Assembly: GCF_015521605.1 (NCBI RefSeq) | Contig: NZ_WANV01000028.1 | Span: 1 to 42,060, forward strand | Length of the DNA stretch: 42,060 bases | From: Thermococcus sp. | GTDB taxonomy: Archaea; Methanobacteriota_B; Thermococci; Thermococcales; Thermococcaceae | Direction of reading: 5' to 3' | In this document: one piece after another, positions 33,279-41,153 of the stretch | How the letters are laid out: every line of letters begins with the position of its first letter | How positions within the stretch are numbered: the stretch's first letter is position 1 | Made by a program: the position numbers and the translations under genes | Notes under the pieces: generated by a model | Seen by the model: only the letters and a program-made list of their open reading frames with translations | The model's database searches: none | Told to the model about the DNA's origin: nothing

Positions 33279-36200
33279 ATGAAAACCGGAGTCTTCTTGA
33301 TATTTTTACTCCTAGTCGCTTTTTTAGTTGGTATGCCCCTCGCAGCAGTTCACGCTCAGGAGGTAGACTTCCTCGACAACCAAGGCGGTACGATGATACC
33401 CAACAACGAGATCATCATCGGAGACAGGGACGACTACCTGTGGAGCTACGAGAACGAGAGCGGTGGAGTTATGATGCAGTTCCACACCGGCTACGAGAAG
33501 TGGGACGAGCTGGTAGCGTGCGACATCAACGGGGACGGGAAGGACGAGATAATCCAGGGAGACAGGAGCACGGACAAGATCTACGCCTACGACATGTACG
33601 GGAACGAGCTTTTCAAGAAGGACGTGGACTTTGAGGAAGGGGACGATTTGGCGTGCATGCGGACAGGGAGGACTTTCAAGCTGGTCTTTGCGGACAGGAG
33701 CGAGGACAGTATTACCATTATGGATTCACATTGGGCCTACACTCAGCCCCTGGGCAAGGCCGGGCTGGAAGAGCTTAATGACTTCGAGTACGGGGACAGC
33801 CTCGCGGCGATTGATGCGGACGATGACGGTAGTCAGGAGATCATACTGGCCGACCACGACGAGAACAAGCTCCACATCATAGACTTGGACTTTTCCGTTC
33901 ACTACAGCCCCATCATCTACAGGGCCTCCCTCGACGTCAGCGGGTACTTTGACCTCACGGACAGGGACGAGGTAAGTACTGGCGATGTGAACTTCGACGG
34001 CAGGGAGGAGCTCGTCATAGCCACGCAGGACAACGACAACAAGGGTGCAAAGAGAGGAATCCACGTATTCAGCATAGACTACAGGAACAACGCCTACTCC
34101 CTCAGGGAGCTCAGCTACTTCCCGATGAACTTCCAAAAGGGCGACAGAATGGTCGTCGGCGACGTCAACGGCGACGGTTTAGCTGAGATAGTGTGGGCTT
34201 CACAGTCAGACGGAAGGGTCAGGGTCTACAGCATGATAGGTGACCTGCTAAACGGCCCCAACGGCTTCAAGACTGAGTTCACCTACGGGGCGGGCTTAGC
34301 GGTCGGCGACCTCAACGGCGACTCAATAGTCGTCGGTCCTCCTAACAAGGCCACCCTCCACGTGGTTAACCAGATTCTGGCGGTTATAAACGCCCCGCCC
34401 GTTGACTACGACGCCATAAACGAGAGCGGAACCTTCTACGCGGAGTACACTAGCAAGCAGACCCAGACGACTACAGCTTCAATCAGGGCCACCACCGACA
34501 TGAAGATGACGGCGGAGCTCAAGTTCATGCAGAGCGCACCGGGGTTAGTCACGTACAAACTCGGCCTGAAGACCATGGTCGGCCAGAAGCTCCAGCGCGA
34601 GACCGGCCAGAGCTACGAAACCGCGATAACCCATAAGATGCTCGCCGACATGGCCGATGGGGCGATATACGTGAGCACGGACTACGACGTCTACGAGTTC
34701 CCCATAATATCCCCGCCCGAGCTCGCAGTGATAAACGGCAAACAGCAGTACGTCCTCGTCTCGATTCCCAAGGGGCCGCCCAACGTGCACTTCCAGAGCT
34801 ACGACTCGAACCTCCATGAAATAGGCGACATCAACACCTACCCGACCAGGATAACCGACCTCAAGAATTACGACGCCAGCAGAGTCCTCGGGGTCTTCAC
34901 CATAGAGGCCAGCAACGTCCAGAGCTCCTACGAACAGTACATGAGGCAGCTCAGCTGGGAAAAGCAGGCCAACACGTTCTCCGTTGGGGTGTCCCTCTCC
35001 TTCAGCGGCACGCTGGGGAGCAAGGTTCTCACGGGGTTTGAGGGCTCCGTCCAGGGCGACTACAGCCACGAGAAGCTGACGACCCACGAGGTTACGTTCT
35101 CGAACGAGACTTCTGTGCTGGTCGCCTACGAGGGCAGGATAGACGAGGGGAGCAAGTGGTACAACGCGACAGGGGTCATCTACACGGACAGCGAAGATGG
35201 CCATCTCGTCCTCGACTTCTACGTCCCGAGCAAGGGCTCATACTACGAGGCGAGGGAGCTGAGCCCAATCTTCATAAACTTCGGGCTGTTCCGGATCAAC
35301 CTCAACGCCCTTAAAGCACTGAACAATCCCCCGGAGTGCTCCATAGGTGCAACGCCGAACTCCGGCAAGATGCCCCTTGAGGTGGGCTTTAACCTGAACT
35401 TCAGCGACCCTGAGAACGGTTCGGTGAGGTGGGAGCTTGACTTTGGCGATGGCGCAACCCTTGAGGGCAACTACACCGAGCTGAGGCACGTTTATACCGG
35501 AGAAGGCACCTACAGGCTCTCACTCACCGTCTACGACATCTGGAACGCCAACTCGACGTGCAGTGCAACGATAAACGTCGAGCCCAACGAGAGGCCGGAG
35601 GCCCTCTTCAGCTACTCGCCGGCAGAACTCCGGGCCGGCGATGAAGTGAGCTTCGTGGACAGCTCCTCTGACCCTGACGGGAGCGTTGTGAGCTGGAGCT
35701 GGAACTTCGGCGACGGCAACTTCTCCGACGAGAGGAACCCGAGGCACGTCTACTCATCGCCCGGAGTTTACACCGTGATGCTAACTGTTGAGGACGAGAG
35801 CGGACTGAGGGGAAGCTATTACAAGGAGATAACCGTCCAGCCGAGGAACTACCTCCCAACGGCCGACTTCACCTTCCTGCCGAAGGAGCCGAAGGCAGGC
35901 GAAGAGGTGAGCTTCGCCGACAAGTCCTACGACAGGGACGGCAACATCATAAGCTGGAGCTGGGACTTTGGTGACGGTGCCACTTCGGGCGAGGCCGAGC
36001 CAACGCACACCTTCTCCAGCCCCGGTAACTACACGGTAACGCTAACCGTAAGGGACGAGGAGGGCGGAGAGGACGTCAGGAGGATTACCATAACCGTCTC
36101 CGAGGTCACTCCAGCGACGACCACCGAGACAGAGAGCAGCACTACCACGACGTCAACGACGCAGTCCACTTCCTCGACCGCAACGGAAACGGGCAGTCCC

Positions 36201-36344
36201 CCAACAACCCCCTCATCCGAGACTGCATCTCAGAGCTCGACACCAACAAGCAATCAGCCTTCTCCAACTGAATCCGGGGGAACCTGCGGGCCTGGAATTA
36301 TGGCCCTTGTGGCAGTCTTAGCGGCGCTTTTCCGGAGGCGCTGA
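33279..36344 (+). CDS. Secreted surface protein: propeller repeats, three PKD domains, CGP-CTERM anchor
   Basis: About 1021-aa exported protein. Residues 1-26 form a signal peptide (MKTGVFLIFLLLVAFLVGMP then AAVHA). The N-terminal third holds repeated D-x-N/D-x-D-G-x-x-E calcium-loop motifs (DINGDGKDEI, DADDDGSQEI, DVNFDGREEL, DVNGDGLAEI), as in VCBS/FG-GAP beta-propellers. A central region of about 300 aa is unrecognised. Three PKD domains follow (each with W-x-FGDG and a GxY-x-V/L-x-LTV end). A Thr/Ser-rich stalk leads to CGPGIMALVAVLAALFRRR, the CGP-CTERM sorting signal of Thermococcaceae. ATG 33279 has GGGAGG 8 nt upstream; ATG 33216, 24 nt after TTTTATAT, is an alternative leaderless start. 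Confidence 0.85.
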   Translation: MKTGVFLIFLLLVAFLVGMPLAAVHAQEVDFLDNQGGTMIPNNEIIIGDRDDYLWSYENESGGVMMQFHTGYEKWDELVACDINGDGKDEIIQGDRSTDKIYAYDMYGNELFKKDVDFEEGDDLACMRTGRTFKLVFADRSEDSITIMDSHWAYTQPLGKAGLEELNDFEYGDSLAAIDADDDGSQEIILADHDENKLHIIDLDFSVHYSPIIYRASLDVSGYFDLTDRDEVSTGDVNFDGREELVIATQDNDNKGAKRGIHVFSIDYRNNAYSLRELSYFPMNFQKGDRMVVGDVNGDGLAEIVWASQSDGRVRVYSMIGDLLNGPNGFKTEFTYGAGLAVGDLNGDSIVVGPPNKATLHVVNQILAVINAPPVDYDAINESGTFYAEYTSKQTQTTTASIRATTDMKMTAELKFMQSAPGLVTYKLGLKTMVGQKLQRETGQSYETAITHKMLADMADGAIYVSTDYDVYEFPIISPPELAVINGKQQYVLVSIPKGPPNVHFQSYDSNLHEIGDINTYPTRITDLKNYDASRVLGVFTIEASNVQSSYEQYMRQLSWEKQANTFSVGVSLSFSGTLGSKVLTGFEGSVQGDYSHEKLTTHEVTFSNETSVLVAYEGRIDEGSKWYNATGVIYTDSEDGHLVLDFYVPSKGSYYEARELSPIFINFGLFRINLNALKALNNPPECSIGATPNSGKMPLEVGFNLNFSDPENGSVRWELDFGDGATLEGNYTELRHVYTGEGTYRLSLTVYDIWNANSTCSATINVEPNERPEALFSYSPAELRAGDEVSFVDSSSDPDGSVVSWSWNFGDGNFSDERNPRHVYSSPGVYTVMLTVEDESGLRGSYYKEITVQPRNYLPTADFTFLPKEPKAGEEVSFADKSYDRDGNIISWSWDFGDGATSGEAEPTHTFSSPGNYTVTLTVRDEEGGEDVRRITITVSEVTPATTTETESSTTTTSTTQSTSSTATETGSPPTTPSSETASQSSTPTSNQPSPTESGGTCGPGIMALVAVLAALFRRR

Positions 36345-36448
36345 GCTTCCCATTTATTTTTCCCCAGAAGTCAGCCCGGGGCACAATGAAACCGGCTTAA
36401 CCAAAGCATTAAATACCCGGGAGGGCTAACTATTCTGAGGTGTTTAGC

Positions 36449-37408
36449 ATGGAGGAGATTCTGAAGGCAATCGAGGAAAAGGATTGCAAAAAAGTTGCAA
36501 CCCTCCTGTACCACAGGGTCGACGGGCTGGGCGACGAGGAGCTTAAAGAAGCCCTCGAAAAGGCCGAAAAGCTCGCCCTGGAGTGTGGTGATTTCGAACT
36601 GTACAAGCTCACCGTTTACTACTTCCATGAGCTTCTCGGCATAGACAAGCTGGGCGAGTTTGAAAAGATGGCGGAGGAGAAGGACACCTTTGAGGTAAAG
36701 TTCGAGCTGGCCGACCTCTATTACCTGATAGGGGAGCTTGAAAAGAGCCTCGACCTCTACAGGGCTCTTCTCGAAGAGGAAACCGAGAAGGGGAACAAGG
36801 AGAACATAGCGAAGATCTACTACGCCATGGCGCTCATCCATGAGGAGCTCCAGGAGTACGAGAAGGCCATAGGCCTCATGGAAAAGGCGGAGGAGATATA
36901 CCGCGAACTTGAAGACGAGGACGAGGTTCTGAAGATAGCTATCCACAAGGCGTACGTTCTCTTTGAATCTGGGGAAACCTACGAGGCAAAGGCCATGCTC
37001 GCAGGCATTCTGCCGAAGGTTCTGAACAAGAGCGACCTCCTCGTTGAAATCCACCTCAGCTTTGAGGAAATATTCGAGGAGGACGAGAACTACGACGCGG
37101 CACTTCAGGAATGCCTCTACGCCCTGATACATGCGAGGGGTACCGATTACGAGGACATAGCATTCGGCTCGCTCATGGACGTCCTCTGGCAGCTGTTCCT
37201 TGAGGACGACTTCGAGACGGTTTACCTGCACATGGACATGTTCGCAAATGCCCTCCCCGAGCTGGCGGACTTCTTTGAGGCCGTGAAGGCGATAGCCCTG
37301 TACAAGGATGGGAAGATCGAGGCCGAGGAGGCAGGGAAAGTCATAGAAAAGGTCAAGGATCCACGCCTGCTAGACCTTCTTGAGTTCCTCGGAGAGGCCG
37401 AGATGTGA
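36449..37408 (+). CDS. TPR-repeat protein
   Basis: 319-aa, wholly helical and acidic. Tandem TPR-like pairs are visible, for example LADLYYLIGELEKSLDLYRALLEEE (about 89-113), IYYAMALIHEELQEYEKAIGLMEKAEEIY (about 125-152) and KAYVLFESGETYEAKAMLAGIL. It should be a protein-protein scaffold in the cytoplasm; no partner is evident. GAGGTG lies 6 nt before ATG 36449, so the frame's GTG 36440 is not used. A TATA (CATTAAATAC near 36406-36415) precedes it. The 3' end overlaps the convergent ABC ATPase gene by 39 nt. Confidence 0.8.
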   Translation: MEEILKAIEEKDCKKVATLLYHRVDGLGDEELKEALEKAEKLALECGDFELYKLTVYYFHELLGIDKLGEFEKMAEEKDTFEVKFELADLYYLIGELEKSLDLYRALLEEETEKGNKENIAKIYYAMALIHEELQEYEKAIGLMEKAEEIYRELEDEDEVLKIAIHKAYVLFESGETYEAKAMLAGILPKVLNKSDLLVEIHLSFEEIFEEDENYDAALQECLYALIHARGTDYEDIAFGSLMDVLWQLFLEDDFETVYLHMDMFANALPELADFFEAVKAIALYKDGKIEAEEAGKVIEKVKDPRLLDLLEFLGEAEM

Positions 37409-38152
37409 GAGGGGAACCACCATGGGGATTCCCCCAATCTCTTCTATCCTTACCCTCACCCCGTAAACCTCCTCAAAGAGGCCCGGTTCCAGTATTCCCC
37501 TTCCGCCGTCTGCCACAATGCCTCCATTACTCATGAAGATAAACCTTCGGGCAAATCGAAGGGCAAGGTTAACGTCGTGCATAACCACTATTGACGTCCC
37601 TCCCTCCTCGGAGAAGTGTCTCGCTATTTCCATGACCTCCAGCTGGCTCTTAAGGTCGAGGTTGTTGGTTGGTTCATCGAGAAGGAGTATCCTTGGTTCC
37701 TGTGCCAAGGCCCTGGCTATGCTGACCTTCTGGAGCTCCCCACCGCTCAGCGCGTTGGTGGTCTTCAGGGCGAGATGCCCGATACCCATAATCCTCATCA
37801 CCCTCCGTACCGTCTCAACGTCGCCCTTCGATGGTCTCAGCCCCATGTAAGGCCTCCTGCCAAGAAGAACGGTGTCAAACACCGTCATAAAACCCGGTTC
37901 GTATCTCTGCGGCACGTAGGCGAGAACCTTTGCCAGTTCATTTCGGGAGTATTCACGTATGGGCCGCCCAAGAATCTCCACGGCGTCACATTCCAATATG
38001 CCCGCGATACATTTGAGGAGCGTGCTCTTACCTGCACCGTTAGGGCCGAGTATGGCCACAAATTCACCTTCATCAACTTCAAGGTTGATTCCCCTCAGAA
38101 CCTCCGAACCGTTGTAGGTGAAGTGAAGGTCCGTGACCTTTACGGCACTCAT
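37370..38152 (-). CDS. ABC transporter ATPase, BtuD/FepC type
   Basis: 260-aa ABC ATPase of metal-chelate importers. Walker A is GPNGAGKST (about 36-44), the Q-loop is AYVPQRYEP, the signature LSGGELQKVSIARALAQ, Walker B ILLLDEPTNNLD and the switch histidine is in VVMHDVNLALRFA. The insertion-free length fits BtuD/FepC/HmuV. The start overlaps the permease stop (ATGA). It is the last gene of the fmdE-SBP-permease-ATPase operon. Confidence 0.93.
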   Translation of the reverse strand: MSAVKVTDLHFTYNGSEVLRGINLEVDEGEFVAILGPNGAGKSTLLKCIAGILECDAVEILGRPIREYSRNELAKVLAYVPQRYEPGFMTVFDTVLLGRRPYMGLRPSKGDVETVRRVMRIMGIGHLALKTTNALSGGELQKVSIARALAQEPRILLLDEPTNNLDLKSQLEVMEIARHFSEEGGTSIVVMHDVNLALRFARRFIFMSNGGIVADGGRGILEPGLFEEVYGVRVRIEEIGGIPMVVPLSHLGLSEELKKV

Positions 38153-39189
38153 TTCCTCCCCTCCATCCTTACAAGGAGGTATATAAAGGCGGGAGCACCG
38201 AGGAATGACGTCACTATGCCAACCGGCAGAATCATAGGGGACAGAACAAGCCGTGCAACCGTATCCGCTGCCACCAATAGCAAAGCGCCCGCCAAGGCAG
38301 ATAGAGGAACAAGAAAGCGATAGTCTCCCCCGGCCACAAGTCTGACGGCGTGGGGCGCTATCAGCCCTATAAAGCCAATGACACCCACAAAAGCAACGCT
38401 TACGGAGGTTACTAAAGCCGCCAGAAACGTCGAGATGAGGCGAACCCTCTCAACGTCAACGCCAACGCTCTTGGCTACCTCATCACCCATAACGGATGCG
38501 TTCAGATCCCAGCGCTTAACGACAAAATACACAAAAACAGGAACAAAAACCGCGAACAGCATCAAATCCTCCCGCCAAGTGGCCCTCCCGAGGTCGCCGA
38601 AGCTCCAGTAGACCATAGCGGCCAGCTGAAGCTCATCCGCAAAGTACTGAACGAGCGTTGTTAGGGCCACGAACAGCGAGCTCATGGCAACACCGGCCAG
38701 GATTATCGCCTCCGGGCTAAGTCCCTTAAGCCTTGCAAGTGTCAGAATCACAGCTGTGGCGCTTATAGCACCGATGAAAGCAAAGAGGACAACAGCGTAG
38801 GGGTTGTCCAGTGAAATTCTCCCGGAGCTTTCCGCGTAGCCCGCTCCAAGGAGTATCGCAAAGGAAGCACCAAACATCGCCCCATGAGAGACGCCCATCG
38901 TGAACGGCGTGGCCAGTGGATTTCTAAGAAAGCCCTGCATGACCGCGCCCGCTATGGCCAGGGAGGCACCGACCAAAAGTCCGGCAACTATCCTTGGAAG
39001 TCTTATGTTCCAGACTATGAGCCGGGCACTGTCCGTTCCGCCGCCGAAGAGGGCGTCAACGACCTCCCTCACGGAGAGCGAATAGGCCCCGTGGGAAAGG
39101 GCGTACAGACTAACCACCATGATTGAGAGAGAAAGAAAAAGGCCAATGAAGACCCTTTTTGCCACATAGCCTTCGTAGTCCATCTCCAT
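38149..39189 (-). CDS. ABC transporter permease, FecCD/BtuC type
   Basis: About 346-aa permease with 9-10 predicted helices. Family blocks seen are NIRLPRIVAGLLVGASLAIAGAVMQGFLRNPLATPFTMGVSHGAMFGA (read as successive segments), then the coupling region RVRLISTFLAALVTSVSVAFVGVIGFIGLIAPHAVRLVAG. The ATG at 39189 shares one base with the preceding stop; GTG 39192 and ATG 39183 are alternatives and no strong ribosome-binding site decides. It imports a metal complex, oxyanion or cobamide with the neighbouring binding protein. Confidence 0.92.
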   Translation of the reverse strand: MEMDYEGYVAKRVFIGLFLSLSIMVVSLYALSHGAYSLSVREVVDALFGGGTDSARLIVWNIRLPRIVAGLLVGASLAIAGAVMQGFLRNPLATPFTMGVSHGAMFGASFAILLGAGYAESSGRISLDNPYAVVLFAFIGAISATAVILTLARLKGLSPEAIILAGVAMSSLFVALTTLVQYFADELQLAAMVYWSFGDLGRATWREDLMLFAVFVPVFVYFVVKRWDLNASVMGDEVAKSVGVDVERVRLISTFLAALVTSVSVAFVGVIGFIGLIAPHAVRLVAGGDYRFLVPLSALAGALLLVAADTVARLVLSPMILPVGIVTSFLGAPAFIYLLVRMEGRK

Positions 39190-40307
39190 CACGGTGAGAC
39201 CGGCAGTGAGTAGCTGACCGTCCCGTTGGAGAGGTCTATCTTACCAAAGCCGCCGAACTGTTCTTTCATGACGTCATAGACGGGCTTCCCTAAAAGGAAC
39301 GTGTATATTTCGTCCGCCTTCTTTGCAGGGTCCACGTCGCTGAACTTCTCAGGATAGAGCACCTTTCCTATGAAGTACGCATCGGCTAGGGCCGTTCCGA
39401 TGTTTGTTGTGTAGAAGTTGTAGGGCAGTATGCCGTAGACGTTGCCCTCCTTCACTGCTCTGAGCGAGGCGTAGAAGTCCGGAGTCTTGGAGTAATCATC
39501 GAGGATTAGCTGGAGGCCGCCCTCGTCGATGAAGATGTAATCAGGCTGCCACTCAAGGAGCTTCTCCTTGTCAATGAACTGGTGGCCGCTTCCAAGCTCA
39601 TCGGCAACGTTCTTGGCGTGGACAACAATGAACGGCGGATAGCTTGCCTCGGTGCTCTCCATGCCGTGAGCACCCTTGTAACCGATGCCGCCAACGAAAA
39701 CCGTCTTGGGCTCAACGTCCGCCGTGCGCTCCATCAGGTCCTCTTGGGTTGCCTTAATGAAGTTTATTACCTCCTCCGCCCTCTTCTCTCTTCCGAGGAT
39801 TTTGCCGGCCAGCTCAAGGGACTTGAACAGATCCGCATCCTCAAAGGTCGTTAGCTGACCGTAGCTTAGAACAACGACCGGAACGCCGGTTTTCGACTGT
39901 ATCTCATCGGCAGTCTTCCTGTCCACGTAGGTTATGAAGATAACGTCGGGCTTCAGCTCTACGAGCGCCTCGAAGTCGGGCAGCTTGCCAGGCCCACCGG
40001 GGCCCACTGTGGGCAGTTTCCTGAGTTCAGGATGGGCTATGATGTATGGCCTTCCAAAGTTGTAGCTCTTCTCAAAGTCCTCCACGCCAACCACCATGTC
40101 GCTTGCGTTGAGGTAAACAACAAGCCTCAGCGCTCCCGGGCCCACGGCAACCACCCGGCTCACCTTCGCGGGAACCTCCACACTCCTCCCAAGGGCGTCC
40201 GTGACGGTTATCGTTGCCTTCCCACTTTCGGTGATTGTATCATTCCCGATGCAGCCGCTTATTGAAACCACCATGAGGACGAGCAACAGAGCAAGGAGCC
40301 TCCTCAT
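39189..40307 (-). CDS. ABC transporter substrate-binding lipoprotein, BtuF/FecB type
   Basis: 372-aa secreted binding protein. A signal peptide ends in the lipobox SISGC with Cys19 as the lipidation or anchoring site. A periplasmic-binding fold of class III follows: [35 protein letters not shown], then [21 protein letters not shown] and a long linker helix ([20 protein letters not shown]). ATG 40307 has GGGGGTG 5 nt upstream; the frame's earlier start is not used. The ligand cannot be read from sequence. Coupling to fmdE hints at molybdate/tungstate or a related cofactor. Confidence 0.9.
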   Translation of the reverse strand: MRRLLALLLVLMVVSISGCIGNDTITESGKATITVTDALGRSVEVPAKVSRVVAVGPGALRLVVYLNASDMVVGVEDFEKSYNFGRPYIIAHPELRKLPTVGPGGPGKLPDFEALVELKPDVIFITYVDRKTADEIQSKTGVPVVVLSYGQLTTFEDADLFKSLELAGKILGREKRAEEVINFIKATQEDLMERTADVEPKTVFVGGIGYKGAHGMESTEASYPPFIVVHAKNVADELGSGHQFIDKEKLLEWQPDYIFIDEGGLQLILDDYSKTPDFYASLRAVKEGNVYGILPYNFYTTNIGTALADAYFIGKVLYPEKFSDVDPAKKADEIYTFLLGKPVYDVMKEQFGGFGKIDLSNGTVSYSLPVSP

Positions 40308-40308
40308 C

Positions 40309-41004
40309 TCAGCACCCCCTCGGCGAGACGTCAACTATTCCCCTTCCAACCACCGCACGATACACCTCTCCCTCACAGCGGAGGCAGAAGGGTTCGTCGT
40401 TTATGTAAACGACCCGGGTTTCCATGACCAGCTCCCCACACTTCGAGCAGCGAACGCTCTCCACTATCGGCGCCTGCTCCACCGGGGGAACCCTAACACG
40501 CTCGATTTTGAACTCGTCCTTTGGGAGCTCCAGCATGGTGCGGGCTATCTCCTCCCAGAGCTCCCAGAGACGCTTCCGCTCTTCCGGGGTTCCCCTCCGT
40601 TCCTTAACGACCCTATTGAAGAGTTCGGTCGTGCCCCGAGGGTAGTACTTCCTCAGCCTCTCAGCGTCGGCGTAGACCCTAACGCCCTCCCATGTGGAGC
40701 GCTTGACGAGGGTCAGGGCGGTCTTGCCGAGGTCGATGTATATCAGGGAGTTGTTTCCCAGCGTGCAGCCTGTCGTCACCTGGACGCCGTCAGTAAAGCA
40801 ACTGTTGACCTCGACCATGGCAAGAATGGACTCATCGACGCTTCCAGAGTAGTCGAGCCTTCCGACGCCTAGTTCCTCCATGGCTATCAGCGACGCCCTT
40901 ATTCCAAGAGCGAGGTATGGACAGACGTGGCCGTGAAACTCGCGGGCGTATTCAAGGATTTTTTCTGCATCCTTTTCTTCTACGAGACGGTTGAGCGCGA
41001 GCAT
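40309..41004 (-). CDS. fmdE: FmdE (FwdE)-family protein
   Basis: 231-aa protein. The N-terminal FmdE domain has [16 protein letters not shown] (His24, His26 and Cys28 as metal or cofactor ligands), [31 protein letters not shown], and a long helix. The C-terminus is a four-cysteine ribbon (CSKCG...CLRCEG). FmdE was named from the formylmethanofuran dehydrogenase operon of methanogens, but Thermococcales lack that pathway, so it is likely a molybdenum/tungsten-related accessory protein. ATG 41004 follows GGTGAT closely. The stop is 1 nt from the binding-protein ATG, so it leads the transporter operon. Confidence 0.87.
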   Translation of the reverse strand: MLALNRLVEEKDAEKILEYAREFHGHVCPYLALGIRASLIAMEELGVGRLDYSGSVDESILAMVEVNSCFTDGVQVTTGCTLGNNSLIYIDLGKTALTLVKRSTWEGVRVYADAERLRKYYPRGTTELFNRVVKERRGTPEERKRLWELWEEIARTMLELPKDEFKIERVRVPPVEQAPIVESVRCSKCGELVMETRVVYINDEPFCLRCEGEVYRAVVGRGIVDVSPRGC

Positions 41005-41060
41005 GGTATCACCAATTGGCAATTAAGTAGCACGTTTTTAACGGTTTTTTAAGCTAGGTG

Positions 41061-41075
41061 TTATCAACCTTTGGT
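41061..41075. promoter_or_regulatory. Candidate operator shared with cbiM
   Basis: TTATCAACC followed by TTTGGT. AACCTTTGGT (41066-41075) is identical to 19554-19563 upstream of cbiM. There the complementary half GGTTGATAA is complete, so both sites look like halves of one dyad. It lies just upstream of an AT run (41044-41052) that can serve as the fmdE TATA box. Confidence 0.35.
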
Positions 41076-41123
41076 GTTGCACCGGACAGAGAGCAACTAA
41101 CCAGATTAGGCAGGAGGGGAAGG

Positions 41124-41130
41124 TATAAAT
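41124..41130 (+). promoter_or_regulatory. TATA box of the 3'-most gene (leaderless)
   Basis: TATAAAT is centred about 27 nt before ATG 41154 with no ribosome-binding site between, so the message is probably leaderless. Confidence 0.6.
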
Positions 41131-41153
41131 CACCCTTTGCACAAGCCCCCTCC

